From the NCBI GenBank assembly GCA_002429085.1, contig DIYR01000015.1:1-20237 (forward strand): a DNA stretch of 20,237 bases. The letters run 5' to 3'. A program made the translations under genes and the position numbers. The stretch's first letter is position 1; the number at the start of each line of letters is the position of its first letter. Below are positions 7,690 to 17,044 of this stretch, one piece after another. The notes below the pieces were generated by a model, which saw nothing but the letters and a program-made list of their open reading frames with translations, ran no database searches and had not been told where the DNA came from. This DNA is from Flavobacteriales bacterium UBA6049 (lineage in GTDB: Bacteria; Bacteroidota; Bacteroidia; Flavobacteriales_G; Salibacteraceae).

Positions 7690-8979
7690 TTACGCGTTCA
7701 TCAATGTTTCAATTTCGTCTGCTTCAATTGGAATGTTGGCCATCATGTTGAAGTTACCACCAGAGCGAATCACATAGTTGTCTTCCAAACGAATTCCAAT
7801 TCTTTCTTCTGGAATATAGATTCCAGGCTCAATGGTAAACACCATGTTTTCCTCAATTGGCTCAGTCCAGCTACCTACATCATGTGTATCTAAACCAATG
7901 TAATGAGAAGTTCCATGTGGAAAATACTTTTTATACGCTGGCCAATCTGGATTCTCGTTCTTGACGTCTGTTTCCGAAATCAACTTCAAATCGATCAACT
8001 CGCTAGTCATTAATTTACCTACTTCTTTGTGATATTCTGCTAGTGTAATACCAGGTTGAAGAATAGCGTTGGATTCGTTTTTAACACGCAATACGGCATT
8101 ATATATAGCACGCTGTCTATCTGTAAAACGACCATTTACTGGAAAGGTGCGTGTTAAATCAGAATCGTAATTAGCATACTCTGCACCAAAATCCATCAAG
8201 ATCAAATCGCCATCTTTACACTCCTTGTTATTTTCAATATAGTGTAATACGCAAGCGCTTGCCCCAGAACCAATAATTGGTTGGTAAGCAAACCCATTTG
8301 CTCGGTTCTTGATGAACTCATGATATAATTCTGCTTCAATTTCATGCTCCCAAACACCTGGTTTGATGAATTGTAAAATTCTTCGTACACCTTTTTCCGT
8401 TAGGTTACATGCGTGTTGCATTAAGTCTAGCTCTTGTTGCTCTTTGATAGAGCGAATGCGATGCATGATAGGAGTAGAACGCTTGTAGCTATGAGCAGGA
8501 TATTCTGTCTTTAATTTTTTAATGAAACGAGCTTCACGTGTTTCAACTTCTGTATTTGCTCTCCAATGTTCGTTTGTATTGAGGTATACATGTTCTGCTT
8601 CACTCATCAACTTTTTTAGGATGGTTTCGAACATATCTAACCAATAAACCGTCTTGATTCCTGCAGTTTCAAAAGCTGCGTCTTTCGTTAACTTTTCACC
8701 CTCCCAAAGAGCAATAGTTTCGTTCGTTTCTTTTAGAAACAGTATTTCGCGATTTGCTGGGTCATGGCAATCTGGGAAAACAATCAAGATGCTTTCTTCT
8801 TGATCTACACCACTTAAATAAAAAATATCGCTGTGCTGTTTGAAAGGAAGAGCTCCGTCTGCACTAGTTGGGTAAATATCGTTTGAGTTAAAAATGGCAA
8901 GTGATTTTGGTTCCATGGCAGCAGCCAATTTTGCACGGTTAGTGATGAATAGCTGCTTATCGATTTGTTCGTACTTCAT
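7690..8979 (-). CDS. pepP: Xaa-Pro aminopeptidase (M24B family)
   Basis: Aminopeptidase P removes an N-terminal residue before proline using two divalent metal ions, usually Mn. The product (429 residues from this start) has an N-terminal creatinase-like domain including IFNSNDIYPTSADGALPF and DIFYLSGVDQEESIL, and a C-terminal pita-bread domain. Five expected metal ligands are visible: the Asp residues of LMDFGAEY and DSDLTRTF, the His in GTSHYIGLDTHD, and the Glu residues of TIEPGIYI and IRLEDN. I chose ATG 8979 (MKYEQIDKQLF) because that N-terminus looks family-like. ATG 8997 would add six residues and TTG 9000 seven. No signal peptide is seen. The downstream hydrolase probably shares its transcript. 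Confidence 0.92.
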   Translation of the reverse strand: MKYEQIDKQLFITNRAKLAAAMEPKSLAIFNSNDIYPTSADGALPFKQHSDIFYLSGVDQEESILIVFPDCHDPANREILFLKETNETIALWEGEKLTKDAAFETAGIKTVYWLDMFETILKKLMSEAEHVYLNTNEHWRANTEVETREARFIKKLKTEYPAHSYKRSTPIMHRIRSIKEQQELDLMQHACNLTEKGVRRILQFIKPGVWEHEIEAELYHEFIKNRANGFAYQPIIGSGASACVLHYIENNKECKDGDLILMDFGAEYANYDSDLTRTFPVNGRFTDRQRAIYNAVLRVKNESNAILQPGITLAEYHKEVGKLMTSELIDLKLISETDVKNENPDWPAYKKYFPHGTSHYIGLDTHDVGSWTEPIEENMVFTIEPGIYIPEERIGIRLEDNYVIRSGGNFNMMANIPIEADEIETLMNA

Positions 8980-9164
8980 ATCGTTACGGATTTGCATCAA
9001 AGGTAGAAGGATTTGTGTTTGAGAAAAGCTGAGATTGGTTAGGTGTTATCTTTCAAAACCTTCATTAATTTGAGTTGTTATAGATCTTAAACTTGGTAAA
9101 GTCAAACTTTATGTAGAATCTATCTGAATAAGGGGAGAAAAGGTGTCCTACTTTTCATGGTTAT

Positions 9165-9172
9165 TACATTTG
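9165..9172 (+). promoter_or_regulatory. -7 element of the sdh operon promoter
   Basis: TACATTTG matches TAnnTTTG and lies 31 bp before the sdhC ATG at 9196. It is downstream of the in-frame ATG at 9157, which argues against that earlier start. No clear -33 TTTG is present at the right distance. An inverted repeat (TAAAGT and ACTTTA, 9097-9111) lies about 55 bp upstream. Confidence 0.4.
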
Positions 9173-9195
9173 TTTGCACGAAAAATTTATTCAAT

Positions 9196-9882
9196 ATGAG
9201 CGCTTCGGCTAGTATTTTCCAATCATCGATAGCTAAGAAATACTGGATGGCTATCTCAGGTTTATTCCTGATGATTTTCTTGTTGCAACACTTCGCAATT
9301 AACTTTTTATCAGTAATCAGCCCAGATTTGTTTAACGAGGTTTCTCACTTTATGGGTACGAACCCATTGGTACAGTTTGGGTTACAGCCAGTGCTAATGT
9401 TTGGTGTGATTTACCATTTAGCGATGGGAATTCGCTTAGATATGCAAAACCGTGCTGCTCGCCCAACGAAATACGCATACGAAAAACCAGGTGAAAGCTC
9501 AACTTGGATGAGCCGTAATATGATTATCACAGGGTTAACAATTTTTGCATTTTTAGGCTTACACTTCTATGACTTTTGGATTCCTGAAATCACAACTAAA
9601 TACGTAGCTGGTGATATCAGTGGACTGAATGCACATGGGGAGTATCGCTATTTCGAAGAGTTAGTACATAAGATGTCTGACCCGATTCGTGTTGGAATCT
9701 ATTGTGTATCATTCGTGTTGTTAGCGCTTCACTTGATGCATGGCTTCCAATCAGCATTCCAATCTATTGGTGCTAGAGTAGGAAAATACAAGAACTTGAT
9801 TATTGGTTTAGGTAAGGCTTACGCAATTGCAGTTCCAGCCGGATTTATCGTAATCGCATTATTTCACCTAATCACTCACTAA
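9196..9882 (+). CDS. sdhC: Succinate dehydrogenase/fumarate reductase cytochrome b subunit
   Basis: This is the membrane anchor that carries heme b and exchanges electrons with quinone. The 228-residue product has about five hydrophobic segments, the pattern of the single-subunit cytochrome b found with B-type complexes (as in Bacillus and Wolinella). Candidate heme-ligand histidines occur in FLLQHFAINF, VIYHLAMGI, FLGLHFYDF and LLALHLMHGF. I start it at 9196 (MSASASIFQSSIAKKYWMA) because a -7 element lies between 9157 and 9196 and the extra 13 residues from 9157 look non-native. It is followed by sdhA after about 20 bp. Whether the complex runs as succinate dehydrogenase or fumarate reductase cannot be fixed from sequence; an aerobic lifestyle would favour the former. 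Confidence 0.92.
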   Translation: MSASASIFQSSIAKKYWMAISGLFLMIFLLQHFAINFLSVISPDLFNEVSHFMGTNPLVQFGLQPVLMFGVIYHLAMGIRLDMQNRAARPTKYAYEKPGESSTWMSRNMIITGLTIFAFLGLHFYDFWIPEITTKYVAGDISGLNAHGEYRYFEELVHKMSDPIRVGIYCVSFVLLALHLMHGFQSAFQSIGARVGKYKNLIIGLGKAYAIAVPAGFIVIALFHLITH

Positions 9883-9901
9883 TTAAAAACGTTTGAAGGA
9901 T

Positions 9902-11917
9902 ATGAAATTAGATGCTAAAATTCCAGAAGGCCCAATAGCAGAAAAGTGGCAAAAGCATAAGGATAAAATCAACCTTGTGAATCCTGCCAACAAGCGTTTG
10001 ATTGATGTGATTGTTGTTGGTACCGGATTAGCTGGTGGTTCTGCTTCAGCAACCTTAGCTGAACTAGGATACAACGTAAAAGCATTTTGCTACCAAGATT
10101 CTCCACGTAGAGCTCACTCTATTGCAGCTCAAGGGGGGATCAATGCAGCTAAAAACTACCAAGGTGATGGAGATTCTCCATACCGTTTGTTTTATGATAC
10201 AGTAAAAGGTGGTGATTACCGTTCAAGAGAGGCAAACGTTTATCGTTTGGCTGAGGTGTCGGCAAATATCATCGACCAATGTGTAGCACAAGGTGTTCCT
10301 TTCGCTCGCGATTATGGTGGGTTGCTAGATAACCGCTCTTTTGGTGGTGTATTAGTATCTCGTACTTTCTATGCTAAAGGACAAACTGGTCAGCAGTTAT
10401 TATTAGGTGCTTATTCAGCAATGAACCGCCAAATAGCTCGTGGTAAGATTGAAATGTTCAATCGTCATGAGATGTTAGATGTGGTAATTGTTGATGGGAA
10501 AGCACGTGGAATTATAGCTCGTAACATGGTTACGGGTGAAATCCAACGTCACTCAGCTCATGCCGTAGTGATTGCTTCTGGAGGATACGGAAATGTATAT
10601 TTCTTATCTACCAATGCAATGGGTTCTAATGCCACTGCTGCTTGGAAGATTCACAAAAAAGGAGCATTCTTCGCAAACCCATGTTTCACTCAGATTCACC
10701 CTACATGTATTCCGCGTTCAGGTGATTATCAATCGAAGTTAACATTGATGTCTGAGTCGCTACGTAACGATGGCCGTATCTGGGTTCCTAAAAACATGGA
10801 TGATGTAATGGCCATTCGTGAAGGGCGCAAGAAGCCAACCGATTTGGCAGAAGAAGATAGAGATTACTACTTAGAAAGAAGATACCCAGCATTTGGTAAC
10901 CTAGTGCCACGTGACGTAGCATCTCGTGCGGCTAAAGAACGTTGCGATGCAGGTTATGGTGTTAACGCAACAGGAGAAGCAGTTTACTTAGACTTCGCTG
11001 CAGCAATTGAGCGTTACGGAAAAGAGCAATGTAAAATCCATAACATCAGTAACCCTAGCAAAGCTGAGATCTTGAGTAGGGGTGAAAAAGTGGTGGAGAG
11101 TAAGTATGGTAACTTATTCCAGATGTATGAAAAAATTACAGCGGATAATCCATACAAAACACCAATGATGATTTATCCAGCAACACACTATACAATGGGT
11201 GGTATCTGGGTAGATTACAACTTAATGACAACTATTGAAGGTTGTTATGCTATTGGAGAGGCTAACTTCTCAGATCACGGAGCTAACCGCTTGGGAGCTT
11301 CTGCATTGATGCAAGGTTTAGCTGATGGTTACTTCGTTCTTCCTTACACGATTGGTGATTACTTATCACATGATATTAGAACAGGTGCTATTCCAACAGA
11401 TACCAAAGAGTTTGATGAAGCTGAGAAAGCTGTTAAAGAACGTATCGAGTTCTTCATTAATAATAGCGGTAGTCATTCTGTAGATTATTTCCACAAAAAG
11501 CTTGGTAAGATCATGTGGGATAAAGTAGGGATGGCTCGTAACGAAAAAGGATTGAACGAAGCGATTGAAGAAATTGCTGAATTAAGAGCGCAGTTCTGGA
11601 AAGAAGTGAAAGTAACTGGTAAGGCAAACGAAATCAATCCAGAATTAGAGAAAGCGGGTCGTGTAGCTGACTTCCTAGAATTAGGTGAGCTATTTGCACG
11701 TGATGCTTTAGAAAGAAACGAATCTTGTGGTGGTCACTTTAGAGAAGAGTCTGTAGAGCTAGACGGTGAGCAGAAAGGTGAAGCTAAGAGAGATGATAAG
11801 AATTATGCATATGTAGCTGCTTGGGAATACAAGAGCGAGAGTGCAAAAGATTCTGTACTACACAAAGAGGAATTAGAATTTAAGGACATCGAGCTGAAAC
11901 AACGTTCGTACAAATAA
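9902..11917 (+). CDS. sdhA: Succinate dehydrogenase/fumarate reductase flavoprotein subunit
   Basis: This is the catalytic FAD subunit that interconverts succinate and fumarate at the cytoplasmic face of the membrane. The 671-residue sequence has the dinucleotide-binding GTGLAGG at 40-46, the probable FAD-linking His72 in RRAHSIAAQGGINAA, the active-site segment FTQIHPTCIPRSG, the PRDVASRAAKE block with the expected catalytic Arg, THYTMGGIWVD, and the FAD-binding EANFSDHGANRLGASALMQG. The start is ATG 9902, preceded by AAGGAT; an upstream TTG at 9893 is less likely. The length fits B-type enzymes and exceeds that of E. coli SdhA. It is the middle gene of the operon, 10 bp before sdhB. Confidence 0.97.
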   Translation: MKLDAKIPEGPIAEKWQKHKDKINLVNPANKRLIDVIVVGTGLAGGSASATLAELGYNVKAFCYQDSPRRAHSIAAQGGINAAKNYQGDGDSPYRLFYDTVKGGDYRSREANVYRLAEVSANIIDQCVAQGVPFARDYGGLLDNRSFGGVLVSRTFYAKGQTGQQLLLGAYSAMNRQIARGKIEMFNRHEMLDVVIVDGKARGIIARNMVTGEIQRHSAHAVVIASGGYGNVYFLSTNAMGSNATAAWKIHKKGAFFANPCFTQIHPTCIPRSGDYQSKLTLMSESLRNDGRIWVPKNMDDVMAIREGRKKPTDLAEEDRDYYLERRYPAFGNLVPRDVASRAAKERCDAGYGVNATGEAVYLDFAAAIERYGKEQCKIHNISNPSKAEILSRGEKVVESKYGNLFQMYEKITADNPYKTPMMIYPATHYTMGGIWVDYNLMTTIEGCYAIGEANFSDHGANRLGASALMQGLADGYFVLPYTIGDYLSHDIRTGAIPTDTKEFDEAEKAVKERIEFFINNSGSHSVDYFHKKLGKIMWDKVGMARNEKGLNEAIEEIAELRAQFWKEVKVTGKANEINPELEKAGRVADFLELGELFARDALERNESCGGHFREESVELDGEQKGEAKRDDKNYAYVAAWEYKSESAKDSVLHKEELEFKDIELKQRSYK

Positions 11918-11927
11918 CGCAAGGATT

Positions 11928-12683
11928 ATGAGCAATATGAATCTTACGTTGAAGATCTGGCGTCAAAATGGTCCAGATGATAAAGGTAAAATGGTTGAGT
12001 ACAAAGTATCTGATATTTCAGAACACATGTCATTCTTAGAAATGATGGATGTACTTAACGAGCAATTAATTGCCAAGGGAGAAGACCCAGTTGCTTTCGA
12101 TCACGATTGTCGTGAAGGTATCTGTGGTATGTGTTCTATGTTTATTAACGGTGAAGCACATGGTCCGGATAGAGCAATTACTACTTGCCAATTACACATG
12201 CGTACGTTCAACGATGGTGATACCATTTATATCGAGCCTTGGAGAGCAAAAGCTTTCCCAGTTATTAAAGATTTGATGGTTGATCGTTCTGCATTCGATA
12301 GAATTCAACATGCCGGTGGTTACATTTCAGTAAATACTTCTGGAAATACGCAAGATGCAAATGCATTACCAATTGCTAAAGCAGCGGCAGATGAAGCAAT
12401 GGATGCTGCAACATGTATTGGTTGTGGTGCTTGTGTTGCAACATGTAAGAATTCATCTGCTATGTTGTTCGTAGGAGCAAAGGTTTCTCAATACGCATTG
12501 TTACCTCAAGGGCAAGTTGAGGCAGCGGAACGTGTTAAGAACATGGTAGAACAAATGGATCTTGAAGGGTTTGGAAATTGTACAAATACAGGAGCATGTG
12601 AGGTAGAATGCCCTAAAGGGATTTCATTAGAGAACATTGCTCGTATGAACCGTGAGTTATTCAAGAGTATGGTTGCTGGATAA
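11928..12683 (+). CDS. sdhB: Succinate dehydrogenase/fumarate reductase iron-sulfur subunit
   Basis: This subunit passes electrons from FAD to the membrane heme/quinone site. All ligand sets are visible in the 251 residues: 2Fe-2S at Cys61, Cys66, Cys69 and Cys87 (CREGICGMC, ITTCQ); 4Fe-4S at Cys163, 166 and 169 with Cys173 (CIGCGACVATC); 3Fe-4S at Cys218, 224 and 228 (CTNTGACEVECPKG). The start at 11928 follows an AAGGATT sequence; a second ATG three codons later is possible. It is the last gene of the operon and is followed within 25 bp by a strong terminator. Confidence 0.97.
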   Translation: MSNMNLTLKIWRQNGPDDKGKMVEYKVSDISEHMSFLEMMDVLNEQLIAKGEDPVAFDHDCREGICGMCSMFINGEAHGPDRAITTCQLHMRTFNDGDTIYIEPWRAKAFPVIKDLMVDRSAFDRIQHAGGYISVNTSGNTQDANALPIAKAAADEAMDAATCIGCGACVATCKNSSAMLFVGAKVSQYALLPQGQVEAAERVKNMVEQMDLEGFGNCTNTGACEVECPKGISLENIARMNRELFKSMVAG

Positions 12684-12704
12684 GTAACACCAAATAGAAT
12701 ATGG

Positions 12705-12735
12705 AAAAGGGTATCTTTAAGGTACCCTTTTTTTT
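12705..12735 (+). terminator. Intrinsic terminator of the sdh operon
   Basis: An 11-bp stem (AAAAGGGTATC with GGTACCCTTTT, one T-G wobble) closes a TTTAA loop. The T run of the right arm continues to 12735. It starts 22 bp after the sdhB stop and separates the sdh operon from the surface-protein genes. Confidence 0.88.
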
Positions 12736-12795
12736 GGAGATCACTTTGCCGTTTACGTATAAAAAATGATGCTGCGTTTCGTAACGTTTAGCTAA

Positions 12796-12825
12796 TTTGA
12801 AACCCGAATGGAAACCCTACTTTCG
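12796..12825 (+). promoter_or_regulatory. Promoter of the large T9SS repeat-protein gene
   Basis: TTTG at 12796-12799 and TACTTTCG at 12818-12825 (one mismatch to TAnnTTTG) are 18 bp apart, close to the Bacteroidota arrangement. Predicted transcription starts near 12832, only a few bases before ATG 12838. This excludes the in-frame ATG at 12808 as the natural start. Confidence 0.55.
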
Positions 12826-12837
12826 CGCCAAATTTCT

Positions 12838-15800
12838 ATGCCAATGCGCAAGCTAGCTCTTATAGCTTTATTGTGGTGTTGTTCCGTACCTTCTATTGCA
12901 AGTGTTGTTGTTAATGAGTTTAGCAATGGCCCTAGCGGTTCACAAGAATATTTTGAGTTAGCAGTAGTAGGCAACCCAGGAGAATTGGTTGATATCCGCG
13001 GTTGGATTGTTGATGATCACTCTGGTAGTTTTAGTTGTGGATCAAGCAATGGAATTGCATCTGGACATTTACGGTTTGCCATTCACTCAAATTGGGCATG
13101 TGTTCCTGCCGGTAGTTTAATTCTGATCTATAACTCAAGTAGTCCGAATGTAAATATCTCGTTGGCTGATGATCCAACAGATTCAAACAACGATGGCGTG
13201 TACGTTTTACCCGTTACTTCAAGTCCATATTTAGAGGCAAATACCTCAAACCCATCATCAAGTTCTTGTAATCAGTATACGGGGTCTTACAGTGCACCAA
13301 CTAATTGGCAACCTGTAGGTTTAGGGAATAGTAAAGATGCCGCGGGTACAGTTGACCCAACAAATCTTACAGGACCTTTTCATACAGTAGGCTATGGTTT
13401 TGGAGGCTCATCAAGTAATGTGCTATTCTCAGGAAATGGTGGCGGTCAAAATTACAGTTTCACAAATGGCACATCAAACGATTGGAACTTACAAGCGAAC
13501 TGGACAAAAAGTACAGCATCAACAGGTGATACTCCTGGAGCATCCAATAATCCAGCTAATGCAGCATGGCTCAATAGCATGAAGATTTGGACTCGTTCAG
13601 TTGATGTTACTTCTGGATGTGCTCCTTTAACTGTTCAGTTTACAAATAGTATTGGAACAGCTGCTGGTTGGACTCATAGCTGGGATTATGATGATGGTAA
13701 TACAGGTAATACTGCTGAGCCAAGTCATACGTTTACATCTAATGGTACTTATGATGTTATTTATAACGGTACTTCACCAGGGGGCTGTGTAATAGCAGAT
13801 ACGTTTACGATTCAAGTTCAAACTGGAGGAACTATTACCCCTCCAACGCTTAGTGATGTGTGTTTAAATCAGGGAATTGTTGCTTTACCAGCCGGAACAC
13901 CTGCAGGAACTTGGAGTGGTACAGGAGTTTCTGGAAATAACTTTGATCCTATTGTTGCTGGATTGGGAACTACAACACTTACGTTTACAGTTACTGGCCC
14001 ATGTGGAGGTTCTGGTACGGAGGATATTACAGTAATAGCTAATCCAGCTGTATCTATTACAGCTAGTTCGTCCAGTACATGTGAGAATGGGAGTGCAATT
14101 ACTTTACAAGGAACGCCCACTGGTGGTGTATTCACAGGAATGGGTGTCTCAGGGTCTTCATTCGACCCTGTGGCAGCGGGAGCTGGAAATCATTGGGTAT
14201 ATTATGAAAGCACATCTTCTTGTGGAACCTCAAAAGATAGCGTTAGTATTTCCGTTAATCCGTTGCCAACGGCAAGTTTAATCATATCAAGTACTGCGTT
14301 TTGTGCAGGTGACCCCAATGTGGTTTTACAAGGAACACCTGTAGGTGGAACGTTTTCTGGAACTGGTGTTTCAGGAGTAATTTTCTCTCCTACCACTGCA
14401 GGCATTGGCACCCACGAATTGTATTATACAAGAACGAATAGTTGTGGAAGTACCACTGACACTGTTTCAGTTGTGGTAACCTCAAATCCACAGGCTACTA
14501 TTACAGCTACTACTACAAACCTGTGTGCGAATGGTTCTTCCATACCGTTGCAAGGTACACCTAGTGGAGGAGCTTTTTCAGGTACTGGTGTAGTAGGCAG
14601 TTCGTTTGATCCTACCGTTTCAGGGGTAGGTACCTTTTGGGCTTATTATACCAATACAAGTTCTTGTGGCACAGCAATAGACAGTATTCAGTTTACTGTT
14701 AACTCAGTTCCAACAGCAGCAATTACTGCCTCATCTACCAACGTATGTGACAATGGTTCTGCTGTAACGTTGCAAGGTTCACCTAGTGGGGGAATTTTTT
14801 CAGGTACTGGTGTAACAGGTAACTCTTTTGATCCATCAGCAGGTGCAGGTAGTTATTGGGTTTATTATACCAATACAATTACTTGTGGTACGGCTGTAGA
14901 TAGCGTGAACATTACTGTAACAGCTGTGCCTCAGGCATCACTAACCTCTTCTGCCGTTTCAGTATGCGAAGATGTAACATCAGTAACATTACAAGGAATG
15001 CCAGCTGGTGGAGTATATTCTGGGTCTGGGGTAACAGGCTCAAACTTCGATCCATCTCAAGTGGGTGCTGGTTCATATTGGAGTTATTATACCAACACAA
15101 ATTTCTGTGGCACAGCAGTGGATAGCGTATCTATAACAGTTCTTCCTTTAGCTCAATCTACTATTTCAGCTGCTTCAACTAATGCGTGTACAAATGGTGG
15201 TTTAGTTGCATTACAAGGTTCACCTGCTGGCGGAGTATTTTCTGGAAATGGAGTAGTAGGAACCGATTTTGATCCTACGAGTGGAACACTGGGCATCAAC
15301 TGGATTTATTATTCTAATACGAATAGTTGTGGCACTGTTACAGATAGTGTAGCAATAACGGTAATAGCGCCACCAACTGCTAGTTTAACAGTTAGTGTAG
15401 ATTCAGTATGCGAAAATGCAACGAGTATTCAATTACAAGGAACACCAGTAGGAGGAGTTTATTCTGGAAATGGAATAGTTGGATCTCAATTCGTACCTCA
15501 GAATACTACAGTGGGTCATCATTGGGTGTATTATACCAACACCAATAGTTGCGGTGTAGCTGCGGATAGTTTAGAAATGGAAGTGTTACCAGTACCTCAG
15601 GCAAGTATAATTTCACCTGTTACACAAGCTTGTGAAGATGCAGGTTTGATTCAACTGCAAGGAATTCCTTCAGGAGGAACATTCTCTGGGAATGGTGTAA
15701 CAGGAGACTCATTCGATCCAGCGTCCGCGAACCTTGGTCAGAATTGGTTTTATTATAATACTCAAAATAGCTGCGGAACAGCAACAGATAGTGTACAGGT

Positions 15801-16962
15801 AGAAGTAATTGAAATTCTACAGGCCAATCTAGGAGCAACATCTATTCAACTTTGTGAGAACGATGCTTCTATCACATTGCAAGGAACACCTATAGGAGGA
15901 GTGTATAGCGGAAGCGGTATTAATGGGAGCAGTTTTAACCCTTCAATTACTGGTGAAGGACAGTATTGGATAACCTATTCTGTGCAGAACAGCTGTAGCT
16001 TTTCAGAAGATAGCATAGAAATTATTGTACTTCCACTTCCTGAAGCTACCATTACAAGCACGGTAGGTCAATTATGTACCAACGGAGTGCCAGTTACATT
16101 AACAGGAGACCCACTAAATGGAACATTTTCTGGGGTAGGAGTGTCAGGAGATAGGCTTTATCCAAATCAAATGGATACGGGTATCTCTTGGATTTATTAT
16201 TCCGTACAGAATAGTTGCGGAATCAAAGAAGATAGCATGGTTATTTCGGTAACAGGGACACCAGAGGTTACAGTGGGAGATACCAATTTTTTATTATGTA
16301 ACGGAGAGGAAAAGTCAATTTCACCAGATGGTTGGTTAGGTGCATTGTTATGGTCAACAGGTGAAACATCTGATTCAATTATTGTTTCTGATGCAGGCCA
16401 ATACACTGTTACTGTAACAAACCAATGTGGCTCTGTTGCAGCAAGCTTTACAATAGAAACGGCAAGTGCAGTTGCAGATTTTACAGCAGAACCATATGAA
16501 TTTCAAGGGGGGCAATTTACTGCTGTTAACGACAGTATGGCTTCTTATGAGTGGCTAATAGATGGACTATTTGAAACTGAGAGAACAACATTTACATATG
16601 AGTTTGGAGAATCTGGGGAGTTCTTGATAGAGCTGTCAACGATTAGTCCAGAAGGCTGCGAAGCCACAGAAGAGCAGTATTTTGTCATAGAACCACAGGG
16701 AGGACTATTTGTACCAACTGCATTTACACCAAACGGAGACGGGTTGAATGATGAATTCAGAATTGTTGGAGAAATGCCCGATCGGTTTTATGCCCGAGTA
16801 TTTGACCGTTGGGGAAATATGGTAGCAGAGTGGTTTAATATAAACTACGCTTGGGATGGAAAGCATGATGGTAAAACATGCGCCAGTGGTGTATATGTTT
16901 TGCAGTATGAGTACTTGGGTAAGATAACGATCCAAGAACTGACTATTTTGGAAAGTAGGTAA
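12838..16962 (+). CDS. Large secreted repeat protein with T9SS type B sorting domain
   Basis: The product (1374 residues from this start) begins with a signal peptide, MRKLALIALLWCCSVPSIAS. Then follow: a lamin-tail-like domain (VVVNEFSNGPSGSQEYFEL onward, about 23-190); a PKD-like domain (about 261-328, GCAPLTVQFTNS, SWDYDDG); eleven repeats of about 74 residues (329-1138); an Ig-like segment (1139-1222); a PKD-like segment (1223-1287); and a gliding-motility-associated C-terminal domain (1288-1374) with VPTAFTPNGDGLNDEF, VFDRWGN and the WDGK...GVYVLQY block. That last domain is the type B signal for export and surface display by the T9SS. ATG 12844 is an equally good start; ATG 12808 lies before the predicted promoter start site. 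Adhesin or matrix function is inference; no enzyme domain was seen. Confidence 0.9.
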   Translation: MPMRKLALIALLWCCSVPSIASVVVNEFSNGPSGSQEYFELAVVGNPGELVDIRGWIVDDHSGSFSCGSSNGIASGHLRFAIHSNWACVPAGSLILIYNSSSPNVNISLADDPTDSNNDGVYVLPVTSSPYLEANTSNPSSSSCNQYTGSYSAPTNWQPVGLGNSKDAAGTVDPTNLTGPFHTVGYGFGGSSSNVLFSGNGGGQNYSFTNGTSNDWNLQANWTKSTASTGDTPGASNNPANAAWLNSMKIWTRSVDVTSGCAPLTVQFTNSIGTAAGWTHSWDYDDGNTGNTAEPSHTFTSNGTYDVIYNGTSPGGCVIADTFTIQVQTGGTITPPTLSDVCLNQGIVALPAGTPAGTWSGTGVSGNNFDPIVAGLGTTTLTFTVTGPCGGSGTEDITVIANPAVSITASSSSTCENGSAITLQGTPTGGVFTGMGVSGSSFDPVAAGAGNHWVYYESTSSCGTSKDSVSISVNPLPTASLIISSTAFCAGDPNVVLQGTPVGGTFSGTGVSGVIFSPTTAGIGTHELYYTRTNSCGSTTDTVSVVVTSNPQATITATTTNLCANGSSIPLQGTPSGGAFSGTGVVGSSFDPTVSGVGTFWAYYTNTSSCGTAIDSIQFTVNSVPTAAITASSTNVCDNGSAVTLQGSPSGGIFSGTGVTGNSFDPSAGAGSYWVYYTNTITCGTAVDSVNITVTAVPQASLTSSAVSVCEDVTSVTLQGMPAGGVYSGSGVTGSNFDPSQVGAGSYWSYYTNTNFCGTAVDSVSITVLPLAQSTISAASTNACTNGGLVALQGSPAGGVFSGNGVVGTDFDPTSGTLGINWIYYSNTNSCGTVTDSVAITVIAPPTASLTVSVDSVCENATSIQLQGTPVGGVYSGNGIVGSQFVPQNTTVGHHWVYYTNTNSCGVAADSLEMEVLPVPQASIISPVTQACEDAGLIQLQGIPSGGTFSGNGVTGDSFDPASANLGQNWFYYNTQNSCGTATDSVQVEVIEILQANLGATSIQLCENDASITLQGTPIGGVYSGSGINGSSFNPSITGEGQYWITYSVQNSCSFSEDSIEIIVLPLPEATITSTVGQLCTNGVPVTLTGDPLNGTFSGVGVSGDRLYPNQMDTGISWIYYSVQNSCGIKEDSMVISVTGTPEVTVGDTNFLLCNGEEKSISPDGWLGALLWSTGETSDSIIVSDAGQYTVTVTNQCGSVAASFTIETASAVADFTAEPYEFQGGQFTAVNDSMASYEWLIDGLFETERTTFTYEFGESGEFLIELSTISPEGCEATEEQYFVIEPQGGLFVPTAFTPNGDGLNDEFRIVGEMPDRFYARVFDRWGNMVAEWFNINYAWDGKHDGKTCASGVYVLQYEYLGKITIQELTILESR
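13822..16251 (+). repeat. Eleven tandem protein repeats of about 74 residues
   Basis: Each unit of about 216-222 bp encodes the pattern C-x-N...LQGTPxGGxFSGxGVxGxxFDP...YYTNTxSCGTxxDSVxIxV. Two cysteines per unit, about 45 residues apart, are nearly invariant and could form a disulfide. The first unit (from 13822) is the most divergent. DNA similarity between units is only moderate, so the array is old or kept diverse. Confidence 0.88.
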
Positions 16963-17044
16963 ACTCAATGTTAAGCAAATGTTTTTGTTAATATTGCTCA
17001 GCCCGTAGATATTTAACAGAGAGTAAACCAGATAAAAGTTTCTT

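Noticed and set aside
12808..12837. An earlier in-frame ATG for the large repeat protein
   Set aside because: It lies upstream of the predicted transcription start and adds ten residues before a good signal peptide.
13869..14135. Minus-strand open frames within the repeat array
   Set aside because: These are mirror frames of the low-stop repeat sequence (valine- and proline-rich products) with no independent coding evidence.
13822..16251. Regular repeats considered as a CRISPR array
   Set aside because: The repeat unit is over 200 bp, entirely in one coding frame and has no short direct repeats with unique spacers.
16971..16991. Hairpin TTAAGCAAA / TTTTGTTAA after the repeat-protein gene
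   Set aside because: The stem is almost all A-T with a wobble pair and is not followed by a T run, so it is not a convincing terminator.
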